Source of the DNA: JAITVB01 sp031553805
GTDB lineage: Bacteria > Bacteroidota > Bacteroidia > Bacteroidales > Rikenellaceae
Direction of reading: 5' to 3'
NCBI GenBank assembly: GCA_031553805.1
Contig: JAVBLC010000017.1
Span: 12,307-76,306, forward strand
Length of the DNA: 64,000 nt
This document shows, piece after piece, positions 18,065 to 27,002 of this stretch (position 1 is the stretch's first letter; the number at the start of each line of letters is the position of its first letter). Position numbers and translations under genes: made by a program. The notes below the pieces were generated by a model. The model searched no databases, was not told the DNA's origin, and saw only the letters and a list, made by a program, of their open reading frames with translations.

Positions 18065-18072
18065 TATATTTG
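18065..18072 (+). promoter_or_regulatory. Putative -7 box of the S24-like regulator gene
   Basis: TATATTTG fits TAnnTTTG; a second match, TATTTTTG, lies a few bases upstream (about 18053-18060). The leader to the start at 18210 is about 135 bases and AT-rich. Confidence 0.4.
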
Positions 18073-18209
18073 CGTATTCTTGAATAATCCATTTTATTCT
18101 CTATTGTAGAAAACCGACTGTTTTAATCGAAAAACTATCTAATAATCTATTCACGTTTCTAAAAAGGGAAGTCCGGAGAGACCGGGCAGCACAAAAGGAG
18201 AAAAAAAAC

Positions 18210-18845
18210 ATGGAAAATTGGCAACGGTTGGAGCAAGTGATCAAGTGGGCGGGAATGTCAGTCAACGCCTTTGCGTTGAACCTCGGACTCAAACGCTCGG
18301 AAAACCTCTACCAGATCAAAAAAGGCAACCACGGCATCAGCAAGGAGCTGGCCAACATCATTTCTGAAAAATACCCCGTGATCAGCAAATCGTGGCTGTT
18401 GACGGGCGAAGGCCAAATGCTGCGTGACAGCGAACCTGCCCCGAAAGCGGGACAGGGAGTGCCGTTCTACAATATTGACATCGCGTCGGTCAAGGAGTTG
18501 GGTGCGCAACAGTTCAAGCCGATCTACCGGATCGACATTCCGATCTTCAGCGATTGCAACTTCGCCGCCCTGAGTACCAGTACAGCGATGGCGCCCGAGA
18601 TCCCTTCGGGAGCGATCGTCGTCCTGAAAGAGCAGGCGGTCGAAAATCTGCTTCCCGGCGAGTCTTACCTTGTCATTACGGAGGCTTTTTCCGGCATTCG
18701 CACCATCCGCCGCTCGGCCGACGACCCGTCGTACCTGCGCCTGGTGCCGAAGAACCTGGCCGATTACGACGAAATCCGCATCTCGCCCGCCGACATCAAG
18801 GCGCTCTACCAGGTCAAAGGTATCGTCATCAGCAAGGCGATGTAA
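18210..18845 (+). CDS. LexA/CI-like regulator with inactive S24 domain
   Basis: 211 residues. Residues 1-70 form a helix-turn-helix of the CI type (NAFALNLGLKRSENLYQIKKGNHGISKELA is spread over residues 19-48), followed by the ITKSWLLTGEG-type linker also seen in the phage-linked repressor at 35427. The C-terminal half is S24-like (GAIVVLKEQAVENLLPGESYLV). The dyad is missing: the segment that reads GDSM in the paralogue reads STAM here (Ala126), and the catalytic lysine position is not lysine. Self-cleavage is therefore unlikely. It may be a domesticated regulator; its operator is unknown. Confidence 0.75.
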   Translation: MENWQRLEQVIKWAGMSVNAFALNLGLKRSENLYQIKKGNHGISKELANIISEKYPVISKSWLLTGEGQMLRDSEPAPKAGQGVPFYNIDIASVKELGAQQFKPIYRIDIPIFSDCNFAALSTSTAMAPEIPSGAIVVLKEQAVENLLPGESYLVITEAFSGIRTIRRSADDPSYLRLVPKNLADYDEIRISPADIKALYQVKGIVISKAM

Positions 18846-18880
18846 GTTTTTCGCAGATTACATTTTTAGCATTATCTTTA

Positions 18881-18910
18881 CACCCCGGCCCGATGTGCCG
18901 GGGTGTTTTG
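18881..18910 (+). terminator. Terminator after the S24-like regulator
   Basis: Stem ACCCCGGC / GCCGGGGT with loop CCGATGT followed by GTTTTG. Confidence 0.75.
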
Positions 18911-18928
18911 TATCGAGAAAAACCCGTG

Positions 18929-19519
18929 ATGAAGCCTCTGTTTGTCATATTAAGCGTTCTGTTGGCCCTGTTGCCTGTCGCATCGCGGGCGCAGAAGGCG
19001 GACAAGTCGCTGGAGCGCGCGATCCTCAAAACGATAAAAGCGTATCAAAATAAAGATGAGGTAACGTTAAACGGGCTCATCCGGACTGACTTTGGGCTCG
19101 CATTCCTGTACCGGCGGGGGGTGTGTGATAATCTTTCCGTGGTTGACAACATTTCGTTTGGCGATCCGGTGCCCGAATACCTGCCTTTTGATTGCGACAT
19201 TGCGGTCGGCGCCCGCATTCACTTCGAAGCACTACCTCTTTTCAGTTGCGATAATGAGCGATGGAATAAGCCGTCCGGAATTTATTGCGACACGACGCGC
19301 ACCGACACGACGCTTTCGACCGTTGCCAAAAACGAGAATGAATATTTAGACGCCGGTTGGTCGGCCGACCAGATCAGGCGATTCGAGGAGATCGAGGGGA
19401 AGAGCCATAAGGTAATTGTAATCGGGCGAAAGCAGGACGTGTTCATTTTCTATTTGACGTTTATCGACAATGCATGGCGCCTGACGGTGATCGACCGTTT
19501 TGAAGTTTGTTCCGCCTGA
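18929..19519 (+). CDS. Secreted protein of unknown function
   Basis: 196 residues from the ATG at 18929, beginning with a clear cleavable signal peptide (MKPLFVILSVLLALLPVASRAQ). I do not recognise a domain. The mature part is acidic and has pairs of cysteines (GVCDN, FDCD, FSCD, IYCD) and an ending that reads like a small alpha/beta domain (VIVIGRKQDVFIFYLTFIDNAWRLTVIDRF is spread over the last 40 residues). The frame runs upstream into the regulator gene, but the signal peptide and intervening terminator fix the start here. ribE starts 31 bases downstream. Confidence 0.6.
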   Translation: MKPLFVILSVLLALLPVASRAQKADKSLERAILKTIKAYQNKDEVTLNGLIRTDFGLAFLYRRGVCDNLSVVDNISFGDPVPEYLPFDCDIAVGARIHFEALPLFSCDNERWNKPSGIYCDTTRTDTTLSTVAKNENEYLDAGWSADQIRRFEEIEGKSHKVIVIGRKQDVFIFYLTFIDNAWRLTVIDRFEVCSA

Positions 19520-19549
19520 CAGATAATAATAACCTAAAAAATCGGAAAA

Positions 19550-20158
19550 ATGTTTTCGGGTATCGTAGAGGCGACGGGCCGCGTAGTCCGTCTGGAGAAA
19601 AACCGGGAGAACCTGGATATTACGCTGGAGTGCCCTTTCGCGGGCGAGTTGAAGGTCGACCAAAGCGTCGCCCACAACGGGGTGTGCCTGACGGTGGTGG
19701 CGATCGACGGCGGTTGTTATACCGTGACGGCGATCCACGAAACGCTGATCAAATCGAACCTCGGCGGATTGCAAACGGGCGACGAGGTGAACCTCGAGCG
19801 CAGTATGCGTCCCGACGCGTTGCTGGACGGCCATATCGTCCAGGGCCATGTCGACCAGACGGCGACCTGCCTGGCCGTCGAGGAGAGCGAGGGGAGTTGG
19901 TATTTTACGTTTGCTTATGATCCGTCGGCGGGCAACATCACCGTCGAAAAAGGGTCGGTGTCGGTCAACGGCGTGAGCTTGACGGTGGTCAATTCGCAGG
20001 AGGGGCGGTTCCAGGTGGCGATCATTCCCTATACTTACGAGTTTACGAATTTTCATAATATTCGCCCCGGGACGACGGTCAATCTGGAATTTGACATTGT
20101 CGGGAAGTATATTACCAGGCTGATGCAGAATTATCTGAAAAGTGCGTCCCCGCACTAG
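19550..20158 (+). CDS. ribE: Riboflavin synthase alpha chain
   Basis: 202 residues made of two lumazine-binding repeats. The N-terminal MFSGIVEATG is the hallmark of the family, and SVAHNGVCLTV in the first repeat matches SVSVNGVSLTV in the second. It joins two molecules of 6,7-dimethyl-8-ribityllumazine to give riboflavin. No other rib genes are in the window. The stop codon lies in the sequence TGCGTCCCCGCACTAG, a motif that recurs after the polyferredoxin gene and before upp. Confidence 0.96.
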   Translation: MFSGIVEATGRVVRLEKNRENLDITLECPFAGELKVDQSVAHNGVCLTVVAIDGGCYTVTAIHETLIKSNLGGLQTGDEVNLERSMRPDALLDGHIVQGHVDQTATCLAVEESEGSWYFTFAYDPSAGNITVEKGSVSVNGVSLTVVNSQEGRFQVAIIPYTYEFTNFHNIRPGTTVNLEFDIVGKYITRLMQNYLKSASPH

Positions 20159-20280
20159 GAGATTTTTCAGCGCAAGGGGAGTTCAGCGGAAGGAGGTTTT
20201 GCCGCGCAGCGTGTCCCCGCATCCGGAATTTTGTCCGCTGACGACGGCTGCTGTTTTCCAACTGTCGTTGTGTCGCCGGG

Positions 20281-21006
20281 TTAAAAGTAGAGGTAAAAAT
20301 CGCGCGTCAGCTGGCGGTAGGCATCCGAATAACCGTCGCGGGCTGCGTTTTCGATGATTAAGGTTTCCTCCTTAACCGACGCTGGACGCGTGCGCGAAAA
20401 ACCGAGCAGTACCCGTTTCACCGGACGTCCCGGCGCCGTGTGTACATTCGTCCGGCGCACGCAGTAAAGCCCTGCGATCGCCGCACGCACCACAAACAAC
20501 GCCGATTCCTCATAGGGGAAAATCGCCGAAAACCGTCCTTCTGGCGCCAGTAGCCGGGCTACTCCCGCCGCCAACTCATCATAGGTCAGCTGTCCGGCAT
20601 GGCGGGCCGCCTCACGTCCCGCATCCGGCGGTTTTAGAGAATCGACAAAATAAGGCGGATTTGACAAGATATGGTCATACCGCGGCAGGTCAGCCCGTTC
20701 CGAAAGCTCCTGCAATGAAACCGCCTCGACCGAGATCCTGTCCGCCCAAGGCGAATCCTCCACGTTCCGCCGCGCCTGCTCCGCCGCTGCCGGATCAATC
20801 TCGATCGCGTCGATCAAAGTCCCGGCAGTGCGTTGCGCCGCCATCAACGCAATCAGGCCCGTCCCAGTTCCCACATCCAGAATCCGACCCTCGCCACCCG
20901 TCAACGAAGCCCAGGCCCCCAGCAGCACCCCATCGGTCCCTACCTTCATAGCGGCCCCCGCCTGGCGGACCACAAACTCCTTGAACCTGAAATAAGAATT
21001 CGACAT
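20281..21006 (-). CDS. trmN6: tRNA1(Val) (adenine(37)-N6)-methyltransferase
   Basis: About 241 residues. The class I SAM-binding motif ILDVGTGTGLIALMAAQ lies near residue 38, and the N6-adenine methyltransferase motif NPPYF lies in HILSNPPYFVDSL. The N-terminal FRFKEFVVRQAGAAMKVGTDGVLLGAW is typical of YfiC/TrmN6. The start MSNSYF at 21006 is preferred over a methionine three codons upstream because the shorter form matches the family. It methylates A37 of tRNA1(Val). Confidence 0.88.
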   Translation of the reverse strand: MSNSYFRFKEFVVRQAGAAMKVGTDGVLLGAWASLTGGEGRILDVGTGTGLIALMAAQRTAGTLIDAIEIDPAAAEQARRNVEDSPWADRISVEAVSLQELSERADLPRYDHILSNPPYFVDSLKPPDAGREAARHAGQLTYDELAAGVARLLAPEGRFSAIFPYEESALFVVRAAIAGLYCVRRTNVHTAPGRPVKRVLLGFSRTRPASVKEETLIIENAARDGYSDAYRQLTRDFYLYF

Positions 21007-21050
21007 CACAATCACGATTACGTGGGTGGGGATTTGGGCTGGCTTCGGCT

Positions 21051-21358
21051 GCCGCTTTTTATAAGAAGCGGCACCAACCGAGGTCGCCGAAGGCGGGCGA
21101 GCTTAGCGGAGCTAAAAATTTTTCTAGGAACCGTAGCGAAGCGGAGCTCTGCGAAGCAAAACTTCGTTTCCCCTGACCTCCCTGGCTTGGTATTAGTAAA
21201 GGTTTTAGCGAGGGGCCACTGTCCAGTAGCACATCGAGTTTTCGATCGCCGTTCGGAAAGTGGCCCCTCGCTAAAACCTTTTGTAAGGCCGAGTAAAGTA
21301 AGTCAAGGAAAGCGCAGCTTTCCAGAATTTTTTTGAGGCACTTCTTATAAAAAGTGCC
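21051..21358. repeat. Palindrome-bounded intergenic repeat, type A with inner stem
   Basis: The element begins with palindrome GCCGCTTTTTATAAGAAGCGGC-like (21051-21072) and ends with ggcacttcttataaaaagtgcc-like (21337-21358). Inside is a long inverted repeat: ggttttagcgaggggccact (21200-21219) pairs with agtggcccctcgctaaaacc (21260-21279) around a 40-base loop. The flanks share blocks such as ctttccagaa and aacttcgttt with the other copies. The element at 56375-56615 has the same plan. It fills nearly all of the 381-base gap between trmN6 and tRNA-Arg. Confidence 0.75.
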
Positions 21359-21387
21359 AGTCGAAGGCTGCATAAAGCCTCACCATG

Positions 21388-21459
21388 TGACCGCGACGGG
21401 ATTCGAACCCATATCACCAGAACCGGAATCTGGCATTCTATCCATTGAACTACGCAGCC
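21388..21459 (-). tRNA. tRNA-Arg(CCG)
   Basis: Read on the minus strand it folds as a full cloverleaf: acceptor GGCTGCG with CGCGGTC (two G-U pairs), D arm GTTCAATGGATAGAAT, anticodon stem CCAGA/TCTGG with loop TTCCGGT (anticodon CCG), T stem ATGGG/CCCGT with loop TTCGAAT. CCA is not encoded. Confidence 0.9.
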
Positions 21460-21533
21460 TTGGGTTGGTTGACGGGGAGGGGTTTGCTACGGGACTTCTT
21501 CGTTTTCCCTTGCCCTTTCCGGCAACCGCTCGA

Positions 21534-22784
21534 TTACTTTTCGGCCATAAAGGGCACGGGTTTGAGGTACTCGCCCGATTCCAATTTGCTACGGCACTTG
21601 TTAAAGCATTCGAGGGTATATTTTACGTCGTCGAGGGTGTGCACTGCGGTGGGGATGATGCGCAGGATGATTTCGCCTTTCGGAATAACCGGATAGACAA
21701 CGACGGAACAAAACAAATTGAAATTTTCGCGCAGGTCGACCACGATGTTGGTGGCTTCTTCGACGCCGCCCTTCATATAAACGGGAGTGACGGGCGAAAG
21801 GGTGCCGCCGATCTCGAATCCGTTTTCGCGGAATCCACCTTGGATGGCCCGCACGATGGTCCAGAGTTGTTCGCGGTATTCGGGGTGTGCTTCGATGAGT
21901 TCGAGGCGTTTGAGCAGCCCGATCACCATCGGCATCGGCAACGACTTGGCGTAAGTTTGCGAGCGCATGTTGTAGCGCAGGAAGTCGATGATGTATTTCG
22001 GCCCCGAGATAAAGCCCCCGATGCCAGCCATCGACTTGGCGAAGGTGCCGAAATAGAGGTCGATATCGTCCATCACGCCGAAGTGTTCCGACGTACCGCG
22101 GCCGTTGGCCCCCATTGTGCCGAAGCCGTGGGCGTCGTCGACCAGGATGCGGAAGTTGAAATCTTTTTTCAGCTTGACGATTTCGTCGAGTTTGCCCAGG
22201 TCGCCTTTCATGCCGAAGACGCCTTCGGTGATGAGCAGGATGCCGCCGCCGGTCTCTTCGACCATTTTGGTGGCGCGTTCGAGCTGCTTGCGGCAGTTGT
22301 CGATGTCGTTATGCGGGTAGACGAAGCGTTTGCCCGGGAACAGGCGCAGCCCGTCGATGATGCAGGCATGGGATTCGGAGTCGTAAACGACCACGTCGTG
22401 GCGGGTCAACAGGGTGTCGATCACCGAGATCATCCCCTGGTAGCCGAAGTTGAGCAGGAAAGCGTCTTCTTTCTTTTCGAAAGCGGCCAGGCGGCGTTCG
22501 AGCTCCTCGTGCCATTTGGTTTGTCCGCTCATCATGCGGGCGCCCATCGGGGCGGCCATGCCGAATTGGGCGGCGCCTTCGGCGTCGGCCTTGCGTACTT
22601 CGGGGTGGTTGGCCAGCCCGAGGTAGTTGTTGAGGCTCCAGTTGAGGACTTCGCGTCCGCGGAATTGCATCCGCGGCCCGATGGGGCCTTCGAGTTTCGG
22701 GAAAGTAAAATATCCGTGGCCCTGGGCCTGGTACTTGCCGATCGGTCCGCCCGAATGCTTTTTGATCCTATCGAAAATATCCAC
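21534..22784 (-). CDS. Alpha-oxoamine synthase, probable serine palmitoyltransferase
   Basis: 416 residues, a PLP-dependent fold-type I enzyme. The PLP lysine is Lys250 in FGTFAKSMAGIGGF; LVDDAHGFGTMG holds the cofactor-binding Asp and His. The long N-terminal part (GYFTFPKLEGPIGPRM...LNWSLNNYLGLANHPE) resembles the Bacteroides serine palmitoyltransferase, which condenses serine with an acyl-CoA in sphingolipid synthesis. The sister enzyme 2-amino-3-ketobutyrate CoA ligase (Kbl) is the main alternative. It is divergently transcribed from bamD. Confidence 0.8.
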   Translation of the reverse strand: MDIFDRIKKHSGGPIGKYQAQGHGYFTFPKLEGPIGPRMQFRGREVLNWSLNNYLGLANHPEVRKADAEGAAQFGMAAPMGARMMSGQTKWHEELERRLAAFEKKEDAFLLNFGYQGMISVIDTLLTRHDVVVYDSESHACIIDGLRLFPGKRFVYPHNDIDNCRKQLERATKMVEETGGGILLITEGVFGMKGDLGKLDEIVKLKKDFNFRILVDDAHGFGTMGANGRGTSEHFGVMDDIDLYFGTFAKSMAGIGGFISGPKYIIDFLRYNMRSQTYAKSLPMPMVIGLLKRLELIEAHPEYREQLWTIVRAIQGGFRENGFEIGGTLSPVTPVYMKGGVEEATNIVVDLRENFNLFCSVVVYPVIPKGEIILRIIPTAVHTLDDVKYTLECFNKCRSKLESGEYLKPVPFMAEK

Positions 22785-22943
22785 GATCCTTTTGTTTTTT
22801 AGGTTTTATCTTTTTCGCCGGCTTCGTGAAAACACGCCGCCGGACGATGAGTAAGTTTCTCTTTAGGCGGTGTAAAAGTACAACCTTTTTGTGATAACCG
22901 GAAGAAAATGCAATATATTTTTTCTCGGCTCGTTAAAATTATG

Positions 22944-22951
22944 TAACTTTG
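22944..22951 (+). promoter_or_regulatory. Bacteroidota -7 box for the bamD operon
   Basis: TAACTTTG, exact fit, 39 bases before the chosen bamD start. Confidence 0.55.
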
Positions 22952-22990
22952 TGCCGTTTTGCAGCGCACTGCCTAAAATCCCGGGAAAGA

Positions 22991-23881
22991 ATGAAATCAA
23001 GAGCCAGCGCATGGTGTTTTGTGATCGCTGTGTGTGTCCTGTTCGCTTCGTGCGGCCTCATCAAGCGAGGCTTCAAGAGCAGCAAGGACGCCCTGTCGTT
23101 TTCGTATAACAAGGTCCTCAAGAGCAACGACCAGGAACTGATGTACAAAACGGCCATCGATTACTACCAGGCCAAACGTAACGAAAAAGCCCTGTACCTG
23201 TTCAATAACGTTGCCGCTTACTTTGCCGGGACGCTGCGTGAGGATACGATCAGTTTTTACTCGGCCGTCTGCAGTTTCCGGATGGGTGATTTCGACACGA
23301 GCGCCGAACAGTTCAACGCTTTCCGCCGCAAATTCGGGCGCAGTCCGTTCATTGAAGAGGCCGAATACCTGATCGCGATGGGGTATTACTACGCCTCGCC
23401 GCCGGCCGACCGCGACCAGTCGCCCTCGAAGATGGCGATCCTTTCTTTCAGCGAATACCTGGGCCGCTACCCCAACAGCAACAAGTGTGACCAGGTGCTC
23501 GAGTATATCGACGAACTGACCCAGAAACTGTGGGACAAATCGCTGCTCAACGCCAAAGTTTACTATAATATCGGTTACTATAACTCGGCCATTCACGCGT
23601 TCAACACCGCCCTCGAGGACTACCCCGACACCAACCACCGCGAAGAGATCCTCTTCCTGTTGACCCGGTCGGCCTACCTCTATGCCAACAACAGTATCGA
23701 GACGATGCAGCACACCCGCTACCTCGACATGGTCGACTTCTACTATAACCTGATCTCGGAATACCCGACCACGAAATACATGAAAGAGGCCACCAAGATG
23801 TACGACGACGTGCAACTGGCCCTTAAAAAATACAACACCGGGAAAGAAGAAGAGCCCGAAACCGAACCCACCGCATCATAA
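22991..23881 (+). CDS. bamD: Outer membrane assembly lipoprotein BamD
   Basis: 296 residues. A lipoprotein signal with lipobox LFASC (Cys21) is followed by TPR-like helical repeats (YYQAKRNEKALYLFNNV, FDTSAEQFNAFRRKFGRS and others). BamD is the periplasmic lipoprotein that, with BamA, inserts beta-barrels into the outer membrane. The start at 22991 is supported by the signal peptide and by a promoter that overlaps the longer in-frame start at 22949. It leads the conserved Bacteroidota order bamD, rpoZ, coaBC. Confidence 0.9.
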   Translation: MKSRASAWCFVIAVCVLFASCGLIKRGFKSSKDALSFSYNKVLKSNDQELMYKTAIDYYQAKRNEKALYLFNNVAAYFAGTLREDTISFYSAVCSFRMGDFDTSAEQFNAFRRKFGRSPFIEEAEYLIAMGYYYASPPADRDQSPSKMAILSFSEYLGRYPNSNKCDQVLEYIDELTQKLWDKSLLNAKVYYNIGYYNSAIHAFNTALEDYPDTNHREEILFLLTRSAYLYANNSIETMQHTRYLDMVDFYYNLISEYPTTKYMKEATKMYDDVQLALKKYNTGKEEEPETEPTAS

Positions 23882-23898
23882 TCATTCGACCTATAGCT

Positions 23899-24219
23899 AT
23901 GGAAGTAAAGAAAAACGCCGTTCCGACCAACACCGTGACGCGCAACCTGACCGACCTCGACGCCCAGACCGGCAACATCTACGAGTCGGTAGCGGTCATC
24001 TCGCGCCGCGCCAACCAGGTGAGCAACGAGGTGAAACAGGAACTGAGCAAGAAACTGGCCGAGTTCTCGACCACCAACGACTCGCTCGAGGAGACGTTTG
24101 AGAACCGTGAGCAGATCGAAATCTCGAAATACTACGAACGGATGCCCAAGGCTACGCTGGTGGCGACCGAAGAGTTTTTGGAGGGGAAAGTATATTTCCG
24201 CCACAAAGACGAAGAGTAA
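23899..24219 (+). CDS. rpoZ: RNA polymerase omega subunit, Bacteroidota type
   Basis: 106 residues, no signal peptide. The central IYESVAVISRRANQVSNEVKQELSKKLAEF segment (residues about 28-57) corresponds to the omega fold, and the position between bamD and coaBC is the usual one for this divergent omega in Bacteroidota. It helps assemble and stabilise beta-prime in RNA polymerase. It starts 17 bases after bamD. Confidence 0.8.
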   Translation: MEVKKNAVPTNTVTRNLTDLDAQTGNIYESVAVISRRANQVSNEVKQELSKKLAEFSTTNDSLEETFENREQIEISKYYERMPKATLVATEEFLEGKVYFRHKDEE

Positions 24220-24291
24220 ACCCGTCATGGAATCGTTCGTTTGGATCAGCTTCGCGCCGGTCCAAACGATTCGCTTTTAAAACCGTCGCGT

Positions 24292-25500
24292 ATGCTTCAG
24301 GGCAAAAAGATTATCCTCGGGGTAACGGGCAGCATCGCAGCTTATAAGGCGGCGACGCTGATCCGTTTATTGGTAAAGGAGGGGGCTGAGGTGAGAGTCG
24401 TAATGACGGCGCTGGCCAAAGAGTTCATTACGCCGCTGACGCTGGCTACGCTGTCGAAAAATCCGATCGCCGTCGAGTTCTTCAACCCCGAAAACGGCGC
24501 GTGGAATTCACACGTCAGCCTCGGCGAATGGGCCGACGCCCTGCTGATCGCCCCGGCGACGGCCAACACGATCGGCAAAATGGCCGGCGGAGTGGCTGAC
24601 AACTTGCTGGTAACGACCTATCTTTCGGCCAAGTGTCCGGTTTTTGTCGCTCCGGCGATGGACCTCGATATGTACCGTCATCCCTCGACCCAACGCAATT
24701 TGGACACTTTGCGCGGATGGGGCAATCGCGTGATCGAACCCGCTATCGGCGAGCTGGCCAGCGGGCTCACGGGCAAGGGACGGATGGAAGAACCCGAAGC
24801 CATCGTGGCGGTTCTCAACGACTTTTTCTCGAAAAAAAAAACGTTAGCCGGTAAACGGATCCTCGTTACGGCAGGTGCAACGGTCGAACCGATCGACCCG
24901 GTGCGCTTTATTTCGAACTATTCCACGGGTAAAATGGGCTATGCCCTGGCCGATGCCCTGGCCGACCGCGGGGCCGAAGTGACCTTGGTGACGGGCTACG
25001 CTACGGCGCGGCTTGCAAATCCGGCAGTGAGGGTGGTCACGGCATTGTCGGCGCAGGAGATGTATGTGGCGGCCACCGACCTTTTCCCGGCGATGGATGG
25101 CGCGGTGCTTTGCGCAGCTGTGGCCGATTACACACCGGCGCATCCGGCCGACCAAAAGATCAAAAAATCGGCCGGGGAGTGGGCGTTGGAGCTGACCCGC
25201 ACGCACGATATCGCGGCCGAGCTCGGGCGGCGGAAACAGGCGGGGCAGGTTCTGGTCGGTTTCGCACTGGAAACCAATAACGAACGCGATAACGCCCACC
25301 AAAAACTCGTCCGCAAGAATCTCGACCTGATTGTCCTCAACTCCCTCAAGAATCCCGGGGCCGGATTCGGGCACGACACGAATCAAATCGACATTCTCGA
25401 TAAAGCGGGCCGTTGGACGACCTACCCCCTCCAGTCAAAACCCCAGGTTGCGGACCACATCACCGACCGCTTCGAGAAATTGCTCGAGGAGAAGGCGTAG
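24292..25500 (+). CDS. coaBC: Bifunctional phosphopantothenoylcysteine decarboxylase/synthetase
   Basis: 402 residues in two domains. The N-terminal flavoprotein CoaC has LGVTGSIAAYKA and APATANTIGKMAGGVADNLL; the C-terminal CoaB has VTAGATVEPIDPVRFISNYS and a later KIKKS segment. It makes 4'-phosphopantetheine from phosphopantothenate and cysteine in the CoA pathway. The ATG at 24292 directly precedes the flavodoxin-like first strand (KKIILGV); an upstream frame from 24241 has no family similarity. It belongs to the bamD operon. Confidence 0.95.
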   Translation: MLQGKKIILGVTGSIAAYKAATLIRLLVKEGAEVRVVMTALAKEFITPLTLATLSKNPIAVEFFNPENGAWNSHVSLGEWADALLIAPATANTIGKMAGGVADNLLVTTYLSAKCPVFVAPAMDLDMYRHPSTQRNLDTLRGWGNRVIEPAIGELASGLTGKGRMEEPEAIVAVLNDFFSKKKTLAGKRILVTAGATVEPIDPVRFISNYSTGKMGYALADALADRGAEVTLVTGYATARLANPAVRVVTALSAQEMYVAATDLFPAMDGAVLCAAVADYTPAHPADQKIKKSAGEWALELTRTHDIAAELGRRKQAGQVLVGFALETNNERDNAHQKLVRKNLDLIVLNSLKNPGAGFGHDTNQIDILDKAGRWTTYPLQSKPQVADHITDRFEKLLEEKA

Positions 25501-25550
25501 GCGGGACATTGCCTCGCTCGTTCAACCGAGCAACCACTATACCGGCACTT

Positions 25551-26816
25551 ATGAAGATACTTTTCCTCACGGCGGGATTTCACCACGAAGGCATACGCAA
25601 CGCCCAGCAGACCGGCTACGCCCTCTGCGTCGAGCACCTGGCGGAGGTCGCAGGCCGGAATAACGATGTATATGTTTACAACACCTGCTTCTGGAACGAC
25701 GAGATCCGGGGCGACGGCTATACTCTCGTCCGGCGGCGGATGGCGGATGTGTTGAAAAGCGTCAGGCCGGGCGACGTTCTGCGCGGCATACGGTATGCCT
25801 GCGGTGCCCGGGGAGTGAACATAAAACGGCGGATAGAGCTGCTCAAATACTTTGTTTTCGGGGGTTATGCCGACCGCGTGATCCGGCGGCTTAAACCTGA
25901 CGCGATCCACATCCACGGCCTGCTGTGGGCCAATATCCCGATGATTGTTTCGGCCGCCAGGAGCGGCTGCCGGTTTATGCTCACCGCCCATGGCCTCTAT
26001 TCGCTCAGCGAAACCGTCGCCCTGACCGGGTTCGAAAAAAAGTTCGAATTCGACGCGTTGCGTTTCCTGGCCCGGGCCGGTGTCGTGGTTTCGGTCGTGA
26101 GCAGCGGAATGAAAAAGGTGATCGAACAGCACATCAGCGGCGGGCGCAACATAGAATCGTTGAAAGTTGTACTCAACCCGGTAAAAGCGCCTCCTTCTGC
26201 AGCTCCGGCGGGAGCGCGGCGGAAACGGATCGTTTGCGCGGGCACCCTTTCCCCGCGCAAAAACCAGGGACAGCTGATCCGCGCCCTGGCCCTGATTGCT
26301 CCCGCTACCCGGGAAGGGTTGGAGGTGATGTTCGCCGGTCGCGACACGATGGGCGGCGGGCTGCAACGGTTGGCCGTCGAGGCGGGAGTGGACAATGTGT
26401 GCCGCTTTCCCGGTCAGTTGCCCCGGGAACGTATGCTGGAACTGATGGGCGAGTCGCACTGCGTCGCGATGATGAGCCTTTCCGAAGGGTTCGGGCTTCC
26501 GGTGGCCGAAGGGTATTCGGTAGGGTTGCCGGCGTTGTTTTTCAGCGATGTCGACGCTGCGGCCGACTTCGACGATCCGGGATGTGCGCTGGTCGTGGAC
26601 GACCATTCCGACGCGGGTGTGGCAAAGGCCGTCGACGAGATATTCGCACGGGAATGGGACAGGGACCACATCCGGCGCTTTTCCGGCAAGTTCAGCGAAG
26701 CCGCTATCGCCGGCGAATATGCCCGGATATATTCGGCCCTTGCCTCTTCTTCCGTAACTTCCGGGGAGGTATGCGCTTTCCTCGGGGATTATTTTTGCCG
26801 GGAAAACAAGAAATAG
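25551..26816 (+). CDS. Glycosyltransferase family 4 (GT-B)
   Basis: 421 residues. A Rossmann-like N-terminal half (KILFLTAGFHHEGIRNAQQT, DAIHIHGLLWANIPM) and a C-terminal GT-B half with AGTLSPRKNQGQLIRAL and MMSLSEGFGLPVAEGYSVGLPAL, which holds the EX7E-type donor-binding motif. It should move a sugar from a nucleotide-sugar donor to a surface glycan or lipid. The start at 25551 begins with the first beta strand; longer in-frame sequence upstream overlaps coaBC and is not family-like. Acceptor and sugar are unknown. No partner genes of a polysaccharide cluster lie next to it. Confidence 0.85.
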   Translation: MKILFLTAGFHHEGIRNAQQTGYALCVEHLAEVAGRNNDVYVYNTCFWNDEIRGDGYTLVRRRMADVLKSVRPGDVLRGIRYACGARGVNIKRRIELLKYFVFGGYADRVIRRLKPDAIHIHGLLWANIPMIVSAARSGCRFMLTAHGLYSLSETVALTGFEKKFEFDALRFLARAGVVVSVVSSGMKKVIEQHISGGRNIESLKVVLNPVKAPPSAAPAGARRKRIVCAGTLSPRKNQGQLIRALALIAPATREGLEVMFAGRDTMGGGLQRLAVEAGVDNVCRFPGQLPRERMLELMGESHCVAMMSLSEGFGLPVAEGYSVGLPALFFSDVDAAADFDDPGCALVVDDHSDAGVAKAVDEIFAREWDRDHIRRFSGKFSEAAIAGEYARIYSALASSSVTSGEVCAFLGDYFCRENKK

Positions 26817-27002
26817 TCCCGATCAACCGGGTTTATGCAGACAACCTTGTGCCGCCCCCGTGGGGTGCACGCATCCACTTTCCCTCCAAATTCCACCCGG
26901 TTTTTTCCGAAACCCGCCAAAAATCGCTTCCTTTGCACCGCCAGGACAATGTCCGTGCGCAGGGATTCGTTATAGTTAGAGGACAATTAATTTTTTGTGG
27001 AT

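Noticed and set aside
18554..18928. N-terminal extension of the secreted protein at 18929
   Set aside because: It overlaps the S24-like regulator gene and a terminator; the signal peptide at 18929 marks the real start.
21354..22802. 482-codon open frame on the plus strand
   Set aside because: Antisense to the alpha-oxoamine synthase and also runs through the tRNA-Arg.
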